DNA from: Cyanobacteria bacterium OH_CDB_20
GTDB taxonomy: Bacteria; Cyanobacteriota; Vampirovibrionia; Gastranaerophilales; Gastranaerophilaceae
NCBI GenBank assembly: GCA_023415935.1
Contig: JAEZIX010000026.1
Location: 62,001 to 126,000 of the forward strand
Length of the DNA stretch: 64,000 nt
Direction: 5' to 3'
In this document: one piece after another, positions 46,126 to 53,671 of the stretch
How positions within the stretch are numbered: position 1 is the stretch's first letter
Layout of the letters: each line of letters starts with the position of its first letter
Notes under the pieces: model-generated
Database searches by the model: none
Told to the model about the DNA's origin: nothing
Seen by the model: the letters and a program-made list of their open reading frames with translations, nothing else
Made by a program: the position numbers and the translations under genes

Positions 46126-46163
46126 AAGTGCCGCTTTTATGATAAATAAGGGCGGCGCTTTTA
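46126..46163 (+). terminator. Intrinsic terminator of gap
   Basis: AAGTGCCGC / GCGGCGCTT stem (one G-T) with four T. Confidence 0.8.
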
Positions 46164-46231
46164 ATTATTTTGCTTTTTCAGGTACTTCCTGTATAATTTC
46201 TACTTAGGTAATAATATTGGAGAAATCTTTT

Positions 46232-46855
46232 TTGATTAATAAAAGAGGCTTTACACTGGCTGAAGTACTTGTCGCATTAGTTATTATTGGGGTTATTGCT
46301 GCTATGGTTGTGCCAATTATTTTGATGCAAACAAACAGGAATGCTTATAGGTCCTCATTTAGAAAAGAATATTCTGTTTTAAGTAGTGCATTAAACAAAC
46401 TTACTAGTGATAACAACGGCAGCATAAAAGATATGGCAAATACCAGCGTTGATTTCAGAGATATGTTTTCTAAATATCTAAATACAATGAAAGTTTGTGA
46501 TCAGGGTTATTCAGGAGGTTGTAGATACGCAGGTGCCACAGGTCAAAATGGACAAAGTGATGGGGGCTTTTCTTGGATGCAAGATACCCCGGCAGTAGTT
46601 TTGGCAGATGGCACAATTCTCCAGTTTTATTTATCAGCTGCTGATTGCTCTGATGCTGTCCACGGATGCGGCATAATAACCATCGATGTTAATGGTGTAA
46701 AAAGGCCGAACAGAGAAGGCGAAGACGTATATCTTATACATGTTTTTCATAATGCAATAAAACCTTTTGGCTATGACGGTGATGGTTACGCGAGTGATTG
46801 CGATACGCCGTCTTCAATGGGGTGGACTTGTGCAGCTGTAAGACTCAGAGATTAA
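46232..46855 (+). CDS. Type IV pilin-like prepilin
   Basis: Prepilin with a class III cleavage site: leader MINKRG, then FTLAEVLVALVIIGVIAAMVVPIIL, the methylated hydrophobic helix with Glu at +5. I place the start at TTG 46232 because GGAG ends nine bases before it and it gives a standard short leader; a TTG at 46217 (in frame) would add five residues. About 207 residues, with four Cys in the C-terminal region (CDQGYSGGC..., DCSDAVHGC, SDCDTPSSMGWTC) for disulfide loops. Pseudopilin or minor pilin; PilT at 11130 would act on the fibre. Confidence 0.85.
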   Translation: MINKRGFTLAEVLVALVIIGVIAAMVVPIILMQTNRNAYRSSFRKEYSVLSSALNKLTSDNNGSIKDMANTSVDFRDMFSKYLNTMKVCDQGYSGGCRYAGATGQNGQSDGGFSWMQDTPAVVLADGTILQFYLSAADCSDAVHGCGIITIDVNGVKRPNREGEDVYLIHVFHNAIKPFGYDGDGYASDCDTPSSMGWTCAAVRLRD

Positions 46856-47060
46856 TTTAATTTTTGTTTTAAAGTTTGAACTTCATATTTATTAAATTAG
46901 ATTATATAGTGTTTTTTATAATGCTAGTCAATCTGTTTAATAGTAATTAGACATGCTGTTTTGAATAAATTAACTTAACATTCTAAGAAATATAATTTGA
47001 AATTTTTTATGATTGATATAAAATAAATAAGCTAGCTAAGTACAAGATTGGATATTAAAG

Positions 47061-47951
47061 TTGGGATTAACTTTTCAGGAATTAATTTTAAATTTATCAA
47101 AATTTTGGTCAGATTACGGGTGTATAATTCAGCAACCGTACGATATTGAAAAAGGTGCAAGTACAATGAACCCTGCTACTTTTTTGCGTTCATTAGGACC
47201 TGAACCTTGGAATACAGCAATGGTTGAACCTTGTAGACGACCTACGGATGCAAGATATGGCGAAAATCCTAATAGATTGGGACATTATTTTCAGTATCAA
47301 GTAATTTTAAAACCATCTCCTGATAATGCTCAAGAATTATATTTAAAAAGTCTTGAGGCAATGGGAATAGACCTTTCAAAACATGACGTGAGGTTTGTTG
47401 AGGATAATTGGGAGTCTCCGACATTAGGAGCTGCAGGTGTAGGCTGGGAAGTTTGGCTTGACGGCATGGAAATCACACAGTTTACATATTTTCAGCAAGT
47501 TGGCGGTCTTGAAATAAGACCTGTTGCACTTGAACTTACATACGGTTTAGAAAGAATTGCAATGTATCTTCAAAACGTTGATTCTGTCTATGATGTAATG
47601 TGGAATAAAGAATTAAAATACGGTGAAATATACCTTCAAAATGAAATTGAACAATCAAAATATAACTTTGAATATTCAAGTGCTGAAAGATTGTTTAAAA
47701 TGTTTGATTTGTGTCAGGAAGAAGTTGAGTCATGTTGTGATGCAAAACTTGTACTTCCTGCATATGACTATGTTTTAAAATGCTCACATACCTTTAATCT
47801 TCTAGATGCAAGAGGTGTAATAAGCAAAGACGAGAGAATAAATTTTATAAATAGAGTGAGAAAAATGGCTGCAACAGTGGCTAAATTGTATGTTGAACAA
47901 CGTGAAGAGCTCGGATTTCCTTTATTGAAAAAGGAATATCAAAGGAATTAA
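47061..47951 (+). CDS. glyQ: Glycyl-tRNA synthetase alpha subunit
   Basis: Catalytic subunit of the bacterial alpha2-beta2 GlyRS. 296 residues: FQELILNLSKFWSDYGCIIQQPYDIEKGASTMNPATFLRSLGPEPW, PCRRPTDARYGENPNRLGHYFQYQVI, and LEITYGLERIAMYLQ-like motif 3. TTG start at 47061, ribosome site weak. glyS (beta) does not follow; the next gene is a permease, so glyS lies elsewhere. I looked for a T-box leader in the 205-base gap before it and saw none. Confidence 0.96.
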   Translation: MGLTFQELILNLSKFWSDYGCIIQQPYDIEKGASTMNPATFLRSLGPEPWNTAMVEPCRRPTDARYGENPNRLGHYFQYQVILKPSPDNAQELYLKSLEAMGIDLSKHDVRFVEDNWESPTLGAAGVGWEVWLDGMEITQFTYFQQVGGLEIRPVALELTYGLERIAMYLQNVDSVYDVMWNKELKYGEIYLQNEIEQSKYNFEYSSAERLFKMFDLCQEEVESCCDAKLVLPAYDYVLKCSHTFNLLDARGVISKDERINFINRVRKMAATVAKLYVEQREELGFPLLKKEYQRN

Positions 47952-47982
47952 GATAATTTACACTTAGAAGGAACTTGTAAAA

Positions 47983-49581
47983 ATGAGTAAAGAAGTAACC
48001 GAAACAAGCTTGATAGAGCATTTTGTGTCAAAATTGCTAAAGACCAAAAACCCAGATGATTTGATTGAACAATCAAAAGAAGACGGATTAAAGAAGACCC
48101 TAACGGCTTTTGACCTTATTATATTAGGTATCAGTGCTGTTATTGGTGCAGGAATCTTTGTTATGATTGGTTCTGCTGCAGCTGGTACTCCTGACCATGT
48201 AGGCGCAGGTCCTTCTCTTGTTTTATCAATTGTTTTGGCAGCGGTTGCTTGTATATTTCCAGCTCTTTGTTATGCTGAGTTTGCATCTATGATTCCTGTT
48301 GCGGGAAGTGCTTATACATACACTTTTGCAACAATGGGAGAGCTTGCAGCTTGGATGATAGGCTGGGTATTAATGCTTGAATATGCTATCGGTATTATTA
48401 CTGTTTCTTCAAGTTGGACCGGATATCTTTTCCAGTTATTAAAAGGTTTTGAGACAGTTTTGCCTTCTTGGATTGTAAATCCTCCTTTATGGCTTATAAG
48501 TGATTATAAATCAGCGATTGCAAAATATGCGACATTGGGGCTTGATCCAGCGCAACAAATACCTCATTTTATGGGTATTCCTATTTGTGTAAACATTCCT
48601 GCAATTTTCATAATATTGTTCTTGGCTGTAATATTGACAAGAGGAATGAAAGATTCAACAAAAATGGCAACAGCAATGGTATTTACTAAGTTAGCTGTAA
48701 TTTTGTTATTCGTAATTGTTGGTTCATTTTATGTTAAACCATCAAACTGGGTTCCGTTTGCTCCAAACGGCTTAGACGGTATAATAATCGGTGCATTTGT
48801 AATATTTTATGCTTATATCGGGTTTGACGCTATTTCAACAGCAGCTGAAGAAACCAAAAACCCTCAAAGAGATTTACCCATTGGTTTAATTGGTTCTCTG
48901 CTTATCTGCGGAGTTATATATGGTGCTGTTGCACTTATTCTTACAGGCATGATGCCATATAATCAAATTGATACTCACGCTCCTATTGCTTTTGCAATGA
49001 GAATGGTTCATCAAGACTGGGTAGCTGGACTTATTTCAATCGGTGCACTTGCCGGGTTGACTTCGGTTTTACTTGTTTTAGAATTTGGTACAAGTAGAAT
49101 TTTATATGCAATGGCAAGAGATAATTTCTTCCCTAAAATAATGAAAAAAGTCCACCCTAAATATGAAACGCCGTATGTTATTACTTGGACAGTTGCAGTT
49201 CTTGTTATCATCGGTTCTTTATTCTTAGATATGAACGTAGCTGCTGAGCTTTGTATCTTTGGTACGTTCACATCATTCATAATTGTTTGTTTGGGTGTTT
49301 TAATCTTAAGAAAAACAGATCCTGAAAGACCAAGACCTTTTAGAGTACCTTTCTCACCATGGTTCCCTCTTTTAGGAATAGGTATTTGCGGATACTTAAT
49401 GATTAAAGCGCTATTCGATTTAAAAACTTCAGCAATGCTATTCCCTCTATGGCTTGTTATAGGTGTTGCAATATATTTTGCATACGGATATAAGAGCAAT
49501 AGAAAAGCAGAAGCAAGAGCTATTGAAAAGAAAAAAGCAGCAGAAGCTGCAGAAATAGTGGAAATAGCAGAAGAAGTTTAA
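47983..49581 (+). CDS. APC-family amino-acid permease
   Basis: 532 residues, about 12 membrane helices. Family landmarks: the GISAVIGAGIFVMIGSAAAG unwound helix 1 and the FYAYIGFDAISTAAEETKNPQRDLP motif (helix 6 and loop). Resembles the cationic amino-acid transporter type. A charged cytosolic tail (AEARAIEKKKAAEAAEIVE) ends it. AAGGA precedes the ATG, 31 bases after glyQ. Substrate unknown. Confidence 0.92.
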   Translation: MSKEVTETSLIEHFVSKLLKTKNPDDLIEQSKEDGLKKTLTAFDLIILGISAVIGAGIFVMIGSAAAGTPDHVGAGPSLVLSIVLAAVACIFPALCYAEFASMIPVAGSAYTYTFATMGELAAWMIGWVLMLEYAIGIITVSSSWTGYLFQLLKGFETVLPSWIVNPPLWLISDYKSAIAKYATLGLDPAQQIPHFMGIPICVNIPAIFIILFLAVILTRGMKDSTKMATAMVFTKLAVILLFVIVGSFYVKPSNWVPFAPNGLDGIIIGAFVIFYAYIGFDAISTAAEETKNPQRDLPIGLIGSLLICGVIYGAVALILTGMMPYNQIDTHAPIAFAMRMVHQDWVAGLISIGALAGLTSVLLVLEFGTSRILYAMARDNFFPKIMKKVHPKYETPYVITWTVAVLVIIGSLFLDMNVAAELCIFGTFTSFIIVCLGVLILRKTDPERPRPFRVPFSPWFPLLGIGICGYLMIKALFDLKTSAMLFPLWLVIGVAIYFAYGYKSNRKAEARAIEKKKAAEAAEIVEIAEEV

Positions 49582-49602
49582 ATATTATACTTTAGTTAGA
49601 TT

Positions 49603-49670
49603 AATCCCTATCTTAAAGCTGATTATAAGAAATTCAAGAAATAGTTATAATCAGAACATAGATAGGGATT
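49603..49670 (+). promoter_or_regulatory. Nested inverted repeat covering the Shine-Dalgarno of the next gene
   Basis: Outer arms of 11 bases: AATCCCTATCT (49603-49613) and its exact complement (49660-49670). Inner arms of 10 bases: CTGATTATAA (49619-49628) and TTATAATCAG (49645-49654). The outer right arm contains AGGG, the ribosome site five bases before the ATG at 49673. No T-run, so it is not a terminator. In RNA it could hide the ribosome site; in DNA it could be a double operator. Confidence 0.65.
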
Positions 49671-49672
49671 CT

Positions 49673-50032
49673 ATGTTTAAAGTAGTAAAAGATAATGATA
49701 TCGTTTTGGTATCTTTTCAAGGAAAGTATCTGTCTAAAGATATGGTAGACAAGCTATACAAGTATTTGAAAAGCCCCTTTAGGCTGAATATCAGAAGAAA
49801 AAATATTGCAATAAATATGAAAAATATTGATTCTGTTTCAGGCGAATTTTTTCTTGCTCTTAAAAGGTTATCAAAATATAATATTTCTCTTTATAATGTA
49901 GGATTAAACGTTTCACTTCTACTTGAACTTACAAATGCAAGAAAAAGCATAAAGGTTTTTGCAAATGAACTTGATTTCATCGAAGAAAAACGTCTTCTTG
50001 TAAATCGCAAGTTCAAGGTAGTTCCTGCATAA
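49673..50032 (+). CDS. STAS-like (anti-sigma antagonist-type) protein
   Basis: 119 residues. FKVVKDNDIVLVSFQGKYL start, a strand IAINMKNIDSVSGEFFLALKRLS in the place of the phospho-Ser site (DS.G) of SpoIIAA-like STAS domains, and NVSLLLELTNARKSIKVFANE after. The fit is by pattern; the phosphorylated Ser is not certain. Alone between a permease and a terminator, with a hidden ribosome site. Confidence 0.6.
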   Translation: MFKVVKDNDIVLVSFQGKYLSKDMVDKLYKYLKSPFRLNIRRKNIAINMKNIDSVSGEFFLALKRLSKYNISLYNVGLNVSLLLELTNARKSIKVFANELDFIEEKRLLVNRKFKVVPA

Positions 50033-50182
50033 TTTTACAAAATGTAAATTTGGAAATTTTTATACTAAAAACAGCTTTTGTATGATTTAAGATTTGAATT
50101 TATCTATTTTTTCAAATGAAATTTAATAAAATTGAAAAATATTTTTTTCAAATCGTAATTTTTTATTTGATTTTTAAAAAAT

Positions 50183-50224
50183 CGTCATAACTCTTATTAG
50201 GAGTATATATTGACGTTTTTTTTT
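50183..50224 (+). terminator. Intrinsic terminator (possibly attenuator of the next gene)
   Basis: CGTCA / TGACG and inner ACTC / GAGT stems with nine T, 56 bases before the next start. Either ends the STAS-like transcript or attenuates the decarboxylase gene. Confidence 0.8.
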
Positions 50225-50279
50225 GCTTCGGTCATTATAGGAAGTAGACATACATTAATGACAGAAAAGGAAAACAGTA

Positions 50280-51929
50280 GTGAAAGTAGCTGACTATTTA
50301 GTTCAACGACTGGTTGGGCTCGGAATTAAGGATGTATTCGGACTTCCTGGAGATTTTAACTTTAATATTTTATACGCAGTTGAAAAAAACGAAAATGTAA
50401 ATTGGATAAATTGCACAAATGAATTAAATGCTGGATATGCAGCTGACGGTTATGCAAGATTGAACGGTTTCGGCGCAGTTGTAACAACATATGGAGTTGG
50501 CGAACTCAGTGCAATCAATGGTGTTGCAGGAGCTAATGCTGAGAGAATTCCTTTGATGAAAATTGCAGGAGTCCCAAGTAGTGCAATGATAGAAAACAAC
50601 GTTATTTTGCACCACAATTTTGAAAATCCTGATTATTATGCATTTGCAAAAGCATATTCTCACGTAGTTGAGGCGGTTGCTTATTTGAATAAAGATAACG
50701 CAAAAGCTGAGATTGACAGAATAATCGAGGTTATGGTTAAAACAAGAAAGCCCGTTTATGTTGCTATTCCTGTTGATATTTGCGAAATGGAGATAGATTC
50801 TGATATTCCCGAGATTGTAATGGAGTCTGATGTTGAAAAACTTGAGACTGCTGTTAACAAGATGGCTAATATTATTAATAACTCAGTAAAACCAGTGCTT
50901 TTAGCAGATTATATTGTAAAAAGATATAAGGTCGAAGATAAATTACAAAATATTATTGATAAGACAAATATGTTAGCAACCACTCTCCTTATGGGAAAAG
51001 GCGCAATCGATGAAACTTCAAAGTCTTTTATTGGAACAGAAGTTGGAGTTTTAAATTCTAAAGCTCATCAAGAACTTATGAATAGTTCTGATTTAATAAT
51101 TGCTGTTGGCGGACTTCTTGCTGATTTAAATTCAGGCGGTTTTTCAGTAAAAGAAGATAGCAAATGGCGCATAAAAATTGAATCAGATTATGTTGTGGTT
51201 GACGGCGAAAGATACAATAACGTTTATATCAACGATGTTTTAGATGGTTTGTATGATGCAATTGAATTTAATAACACAGAGTCTTTAAACGATTTTGGCT
51301 TAGAGATGAAAAATGCAGAAGAAAGGCTTTTAAAAGTCGATGATATCTTCCCTGCTTTAGAAAATTTCTTTGAAGAAGATGACAATATTTTCATCGAAAC
51401 AGGCATGATAAGTCCTGCGTGCGGGATGATTAGGCTTCCTAAAGGAGCATTATACAGCTCACAGACTCTATGGGGTTCAATCGGATGGGCAACACCTGCA
51501 GCCTTTGGCGGAGCTATTGCCGAAAGAGGAAGAAGAACCATATTGTTTACAGGAGAAGGCGCGCACCAGTTGACTATGCAAGAGGTTGCAAATTTCTTTG
51601 AATATGACATTCGACCTGTGATTTTTGTATTGAACAATTCGGGTTATACAATTGAGAGAATGCTTTCCGGTGATCCTATGGATAGGTTCAACGAGATTAC
51701 ATCATGGGATTATTCAAAACTCCCTTCAGTATTCGGAAAAGATTGTTTCACAGCAAAAGTTAAAACAAATAAGGATTTAGAGAATGTTCTAAATCAGGTG
51801 AAAGAAGAGCAGAAATCAAAACTTTGCTATGTTGAAATTTTTGCGGACAAACTTGATTATAGCGAACCTGCTACAAATTTGATTAAATCAATAAGATCAA
51901 ATTTAGCGAACAAAACATTAATAAAATAG
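50280..51929 (+). CDS. TPP-dependent 2-oxo-acid decarboxylase (pyruvate/indolepyruvate decarboxylase type)
   Basis: Converts a 2-oxo acid to an aldehyde and CO2 non-oxidatively. 549 residues, GTG start (AAAGGAAAAC upstream). Key residues of the PDC/IPDC family: Glu48 (NELNAGYAADGYAR), the His111-His112 pair (ILHHNF), and the TPP-Mg motif (GEGAHQ...NFFEYDIRPVIFVLNNSGYTIE, with GEG replacing GDG). The HH pair marks PDC/IPDC/phenylpyruvate decarboxylases against acetolactate synthase. Substrate cannot be told; a fermentation route to acetaldehyde and ethanol is possible. Confidence 0.9.
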   Translation: MKVADYLVQRLVGLGIKDVFGLPGDFNFNILYAVEKNENVNWINCTNELNAGYAADGYARLNGFGAVVTTYGVGELSAINGVAGANAERIPLMKIAGVPSSAMIENNVILHHNFENPDYYAFAKAYSHVVEAVAYLNKDNAKAEIDRIIEVMVKTRKPVYVAIPVDICEMEIDSDIPEIVMESDVEKLETAVNKMANIINNSVKPVLLADYIVKRYKVEDKLQNIIDKTNMLATTLLMGKGAIDETSKSFIGTEVGVLNSKAHQELMNSSDLIIAVGGLLADLNSGGFSVKEDSKWRIKIESDYVVVDGERYNNVYINDVLDGLYDAIEFNNTESLNDFGLEMKNAEERLLKVDDIFPALENFFEEDDNIFIETGMISPACGMIRLPKGALYSSQTLWGSIGWATPAAFGGAIAERGRRTILFTGEGAHQLTMQEVANFFEYDIRPVIFVLNNSGYTIERMLSGDPMDRFNEITSWDYSKLPSVFGKDCFTAKVKTNKDLENVLNQVKEEQKSKLCYVEIFADKLDYSEPATNLIKSIRSNLANKTLIK

Positions 51930-51958
51930 ATAAAAACCACCCTTGATACAAGCAAAAC

Positions 51959-52009
51959 AAAAGAGTAAGAATATCCGGTTCAAATTATAACAGGATTTTT
52001 TACTCTTTT
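51959..52009 (+). terminator. Intrinsic terminator
   Basis: AAAAGAGTAA / TTACTCTTTT arms with an internal ATCC/GGAT pairing, T-rich end, after the decarboxylase gene. Confidence 0.75.
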
Positions 52010-52132
52010 TGCCAATAGACAAAATCAATACTTTGTACAATGAACTTTCATGCGAAAAGCACTATTCTTACAGAGTGATAGTTTATATACCTTTTTGGAA
52101 TTAAGGGTATTTCGGTATGAAAGGAATTTATT

Positions 52133-52381
52133 ATGGTTATCAAGTCGGGAGGCTGTCCTCACTGTGGGGATAAGCACTTCGCCAAAGTTAAATTTGCAGA
52201 TGCTGCTAATAAAAAGTTCAGGATAGATTCTCCTGAAAATATCAAGTCTTCTTGGGAATCTCTGCAAAAACTGAAGGGTACTTCTCATTACTCTGAAGAC
52301 GAATTTAAACAAATGGAACAGAAAACTATAAATGCCTGGAAGGAGCATATAAATCCTGATGGGCCTGTTTTAGTAGAATAG
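52133..52381 (+). CDS. Small protein with N-terminal CPHC zinc-knuckle-like motif
   Basis: 82 residues. MVIKSGGCPHCGDKHFAKVKF opens it with one CxxC plus nearby His; the rest is helical and charged (SSWESLQKLKGTSHYSEDEFKQMEQ). No family recognised. AAAGGA before the ATG. Ends at the hairpin at 52405. Only one Cys pair, so metal binding is uncertain. Confidence 0.65.
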   Translation: MVIKSGGCPHCGDKHFAKVKFADAANKKFRIDSPENIKSSWESLQKLKGTSHYSEDEFKQMEQKTINAWKEHINPDGPVLVE

Positions 52382-52404
52382 TTCACAGGTTGTTCCAATA
52401 TTTT

Positions 52405-52429
52405 AAAGGCTATTTTAATAGCCTTTTTT
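52405..52429. terminator. Intrinsic terminator between convergent genes
   Basis: AAAGGCTATT / AATAGCCTTT stem with T-run on plus; the minus-strand gene stop is right at its edge. Confidence 0.85.
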
Positions 52430-53054
52430 ATACTTGTTGTCGAAAGACCATATATTCTTGGGTTTCATCGAGTTTAAAAAGGGTTTTTAAGTGATTAATT
52501 CCATCCGCTGTGTAGGAAACAGTTTGTCCCCAGGGGTCTACTATTATTGCTTTTGAGCCCCAAGTTGTTGGGTCAGAGGTTTTTGCATCTTCGCTCATGT
52601 TGGCGACCAAAAAAATGTGGTCTGAGGCCATCCTTCTCAATGCAGGGTTTTTTGTTTTGATATCCATCCCAATAAGTTTGCAGTCGATGCCTTTTGCTGT
52701 TAACTTGTGTTTCATAAGCTCAACCATTTCTCTGCAGTTTGCGCCTCTATGTTTTCTAACTAATTTTTGTAATAATTTGTAGTCATAATCTTGATTTAGG
52801 GTATATTTTTCCTCAAATTCATCTCTTAGTTTCCAGATTCTACTCATTACTTCATTGCTTTTTTTAATAAAAAGACTTTGTTTTGGCAGGCATGAGTCGT
52901 AATTTTTATATACGGTATCAAATTTTAAATACATTCTTGTAGATGATGGAATGCCTGAGATTTCCGCGCAGAGTTCCCTGTTCAGATCATCAATTTGCCT
53001 GAACTGAAAAGCTTTTGCTTTAAAAGAAATATTGTGAATACCATTAATTTGCAT
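52428..53054 (-). CDS. Tagged papain-like protein (Cys-His-Asp), effector-like
   Basis: 208 residues. Begins MQINGIHNISFKAKAFQF, the shared tag pattern. The C-terminal half has a candidate papain/transglutaminase-fold triad: C107 in RGANCREM, H146 in SDHIFLVA, D173 in AIIVDPWGQT. The C-x..-DH[IV]F-..-VDPW arrangement is one I know from cysteine proteases and deamidases of secreted effectors and also from bacterial transglutaminase-like enzymes. No signal peptide or membrane helix. Catalysis and secretion are inferred; substrate unknown. Confidence 0.7.
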   Translation of the reverse strand: MQINGIHNISFKAKAFQFRQIDDLNRELCAEISGIPSSTRMYLKFDTVYKNYDSCLPKQSLFIKKSNEVMSRIWKLRDEFEEKYTLNQDYDYKLLQKLVRKHRGANCREMVELMKHKLTAKGIDCKLIGMDIKTKNPALRRMASDHIFLVANMSEDAKTSDPTTWGSKAIIVDPWGQTVSYTADGINHLKTLFKLDETQEYMVFRQQV

Positions 53055-53175
53055 AATATTCTTACAAAAATTGAAAATAAAAAATTTGCGCTAAGAGAAT
53101 TTATAAGATTAAAATTTACAAAAATCATTGTTGATATTGAAATGCAGTTTTATTTATTGTATATTTTAATTACTT

Positions 53176-53190
53176 GAATGGCGGGTGTCG
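53176..53190 (+). repeat. Copy of the first bases of tRNA-His (15 bp)
   Basis: AATGGCGGGTGTCGT, identical to 53316-53330, where it spans the start of the intact tRNA-His. Followed by unrelated sequence. Confidence 0.85.
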
Positions 53191-53318
53191 TTACAACAAA
53201 CAAGCACAAGCAAAGCGGTGCATAGTTTGATGGATGCGAAACCCCGGCAGACTTAATAATCAAGATAAATAGTCTGTCGTAGTCCATAAGAAATTGAAAA
53301 TTAAATAAAATAGATAAT

Positions 53319-53395
53319 GGCGGGTGTCGTCAAGTGGTTAAGACCTCGGTTTGTGGTTCCGATATTCGTGGGTTCGAATCCCATCATCCGCCCCA
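53319..53395 (+). tRNA. tRNA-His (GTG)
   Basis: 77 bases including the extra 5' G (53319) that pairs with discriminator C53392, the hallmark of tRNA-His. Acceptor GCGGGTG (53320-53326) with CATCCGC (53385-53391), anticodon loop TTGTGGT with GTG, T arm GTGGG-TTCGAAT-CCCAT, and an encoded CCA end (53393-53395). The anticodon stem has a T-T mismatch at its loop end. Confidence 0.96.
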
Positions 53396-53410
53396 TTTTA
53401 AAACAAATAA
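53377..53410 (+). repeat. 34-bp direct repeat, copy 1 (tRNA-His 3' end)
   Basis: Starts AATCCCATCATCCG in the T arm, covers the tRNA 3' end and CCA, and continues through TTTTAAAACAAATAA. Identical to 53570-53603, spaced 193 bases. Confidence 0.92.
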
Positions 53411-53434
53411 GACCTCTTTTGAGGTCTTTTTGTT
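53409..53434 (+). terminator. Intrinsic terminator of tRNA-His
   Basis: AAGACCTC / GAGGTCTT stem and five T, 14 bases after the tRNA end. Confidence 0.85.
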
Positions 53435-53569
53435 TTAGTTAAAGTGTTGTTTTGGGATGAGAACCCAACAAGGCAAAGCCTTGTAATAAGGTTCGAGCGC
53501 GAGTGAGCAGAGGCTGAAGGGCTTGCGAAGAGCAAGACCGTAACGCCGTTTAACGCGAACGAGCAAGAC

Positions 53570-53603
53570 AATCCCATCATCCGCCCCATTTTAAAACAAA
53601 TAA
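53570..53603 (+). repeat. 34-bp direct repeat, copy 2 (tRNA-His 3' end remnant)
   Basis: Exact copy of 53377-53410 without the rest of a tRNA before it. It is followed by its own terminator. The 160 bases between the copies are more GC-rich than their surroundings and hold short inverted repeats such as AAGGCaaaGCCTT. Confidence 0.92.
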
Positions 53604-53631
53604 AGAACATCTTTTATGGGTGTTCTTTTTT
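53602..53631 (+). terminator. Intrinsic terminator after repeat copy 2
   Basis: AAAGAACA / TGTTCTTT stem with a T-run; no gene upstream except the remnant. Confidence 0.75.
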
Positions 53632-53653
53632 GTTGTTATTTTAATATTTATTT

Positions 53654-53671
53654 GGTGGGTTTTAACCCACC
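53654..53671. repeat. Palindromic GGTGGGTT-TT-AACCCACC element
   Basis: Eight-base arms with a two-base centre, flanked by CCTACAGA as near 54902. The stop codon (TAA) of the following minus-strand gene lies inside it. Confidence 0.7.

Noticed and set aside
46856..47060. T-box riboswitch before glyQ
   Set aside because: No GGGTGG-type antiterminator sequence and no terminator.
53195..53290. Resemblance of GGATGCGAAACCCCGGC to part of the cyclic-di-GMP-I (GEMM) riboswitch
   Set aside because: Only one segment is similar, the other conserved parts and pairings do not fit, and a tRNA gene follows instead of a regulated mRNA.
53398..53610. 70-codon minus-strand ORF across the tRNA-His repeats
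   Set aside because: Runs through two terminators and the repeat; no family-like sequence.
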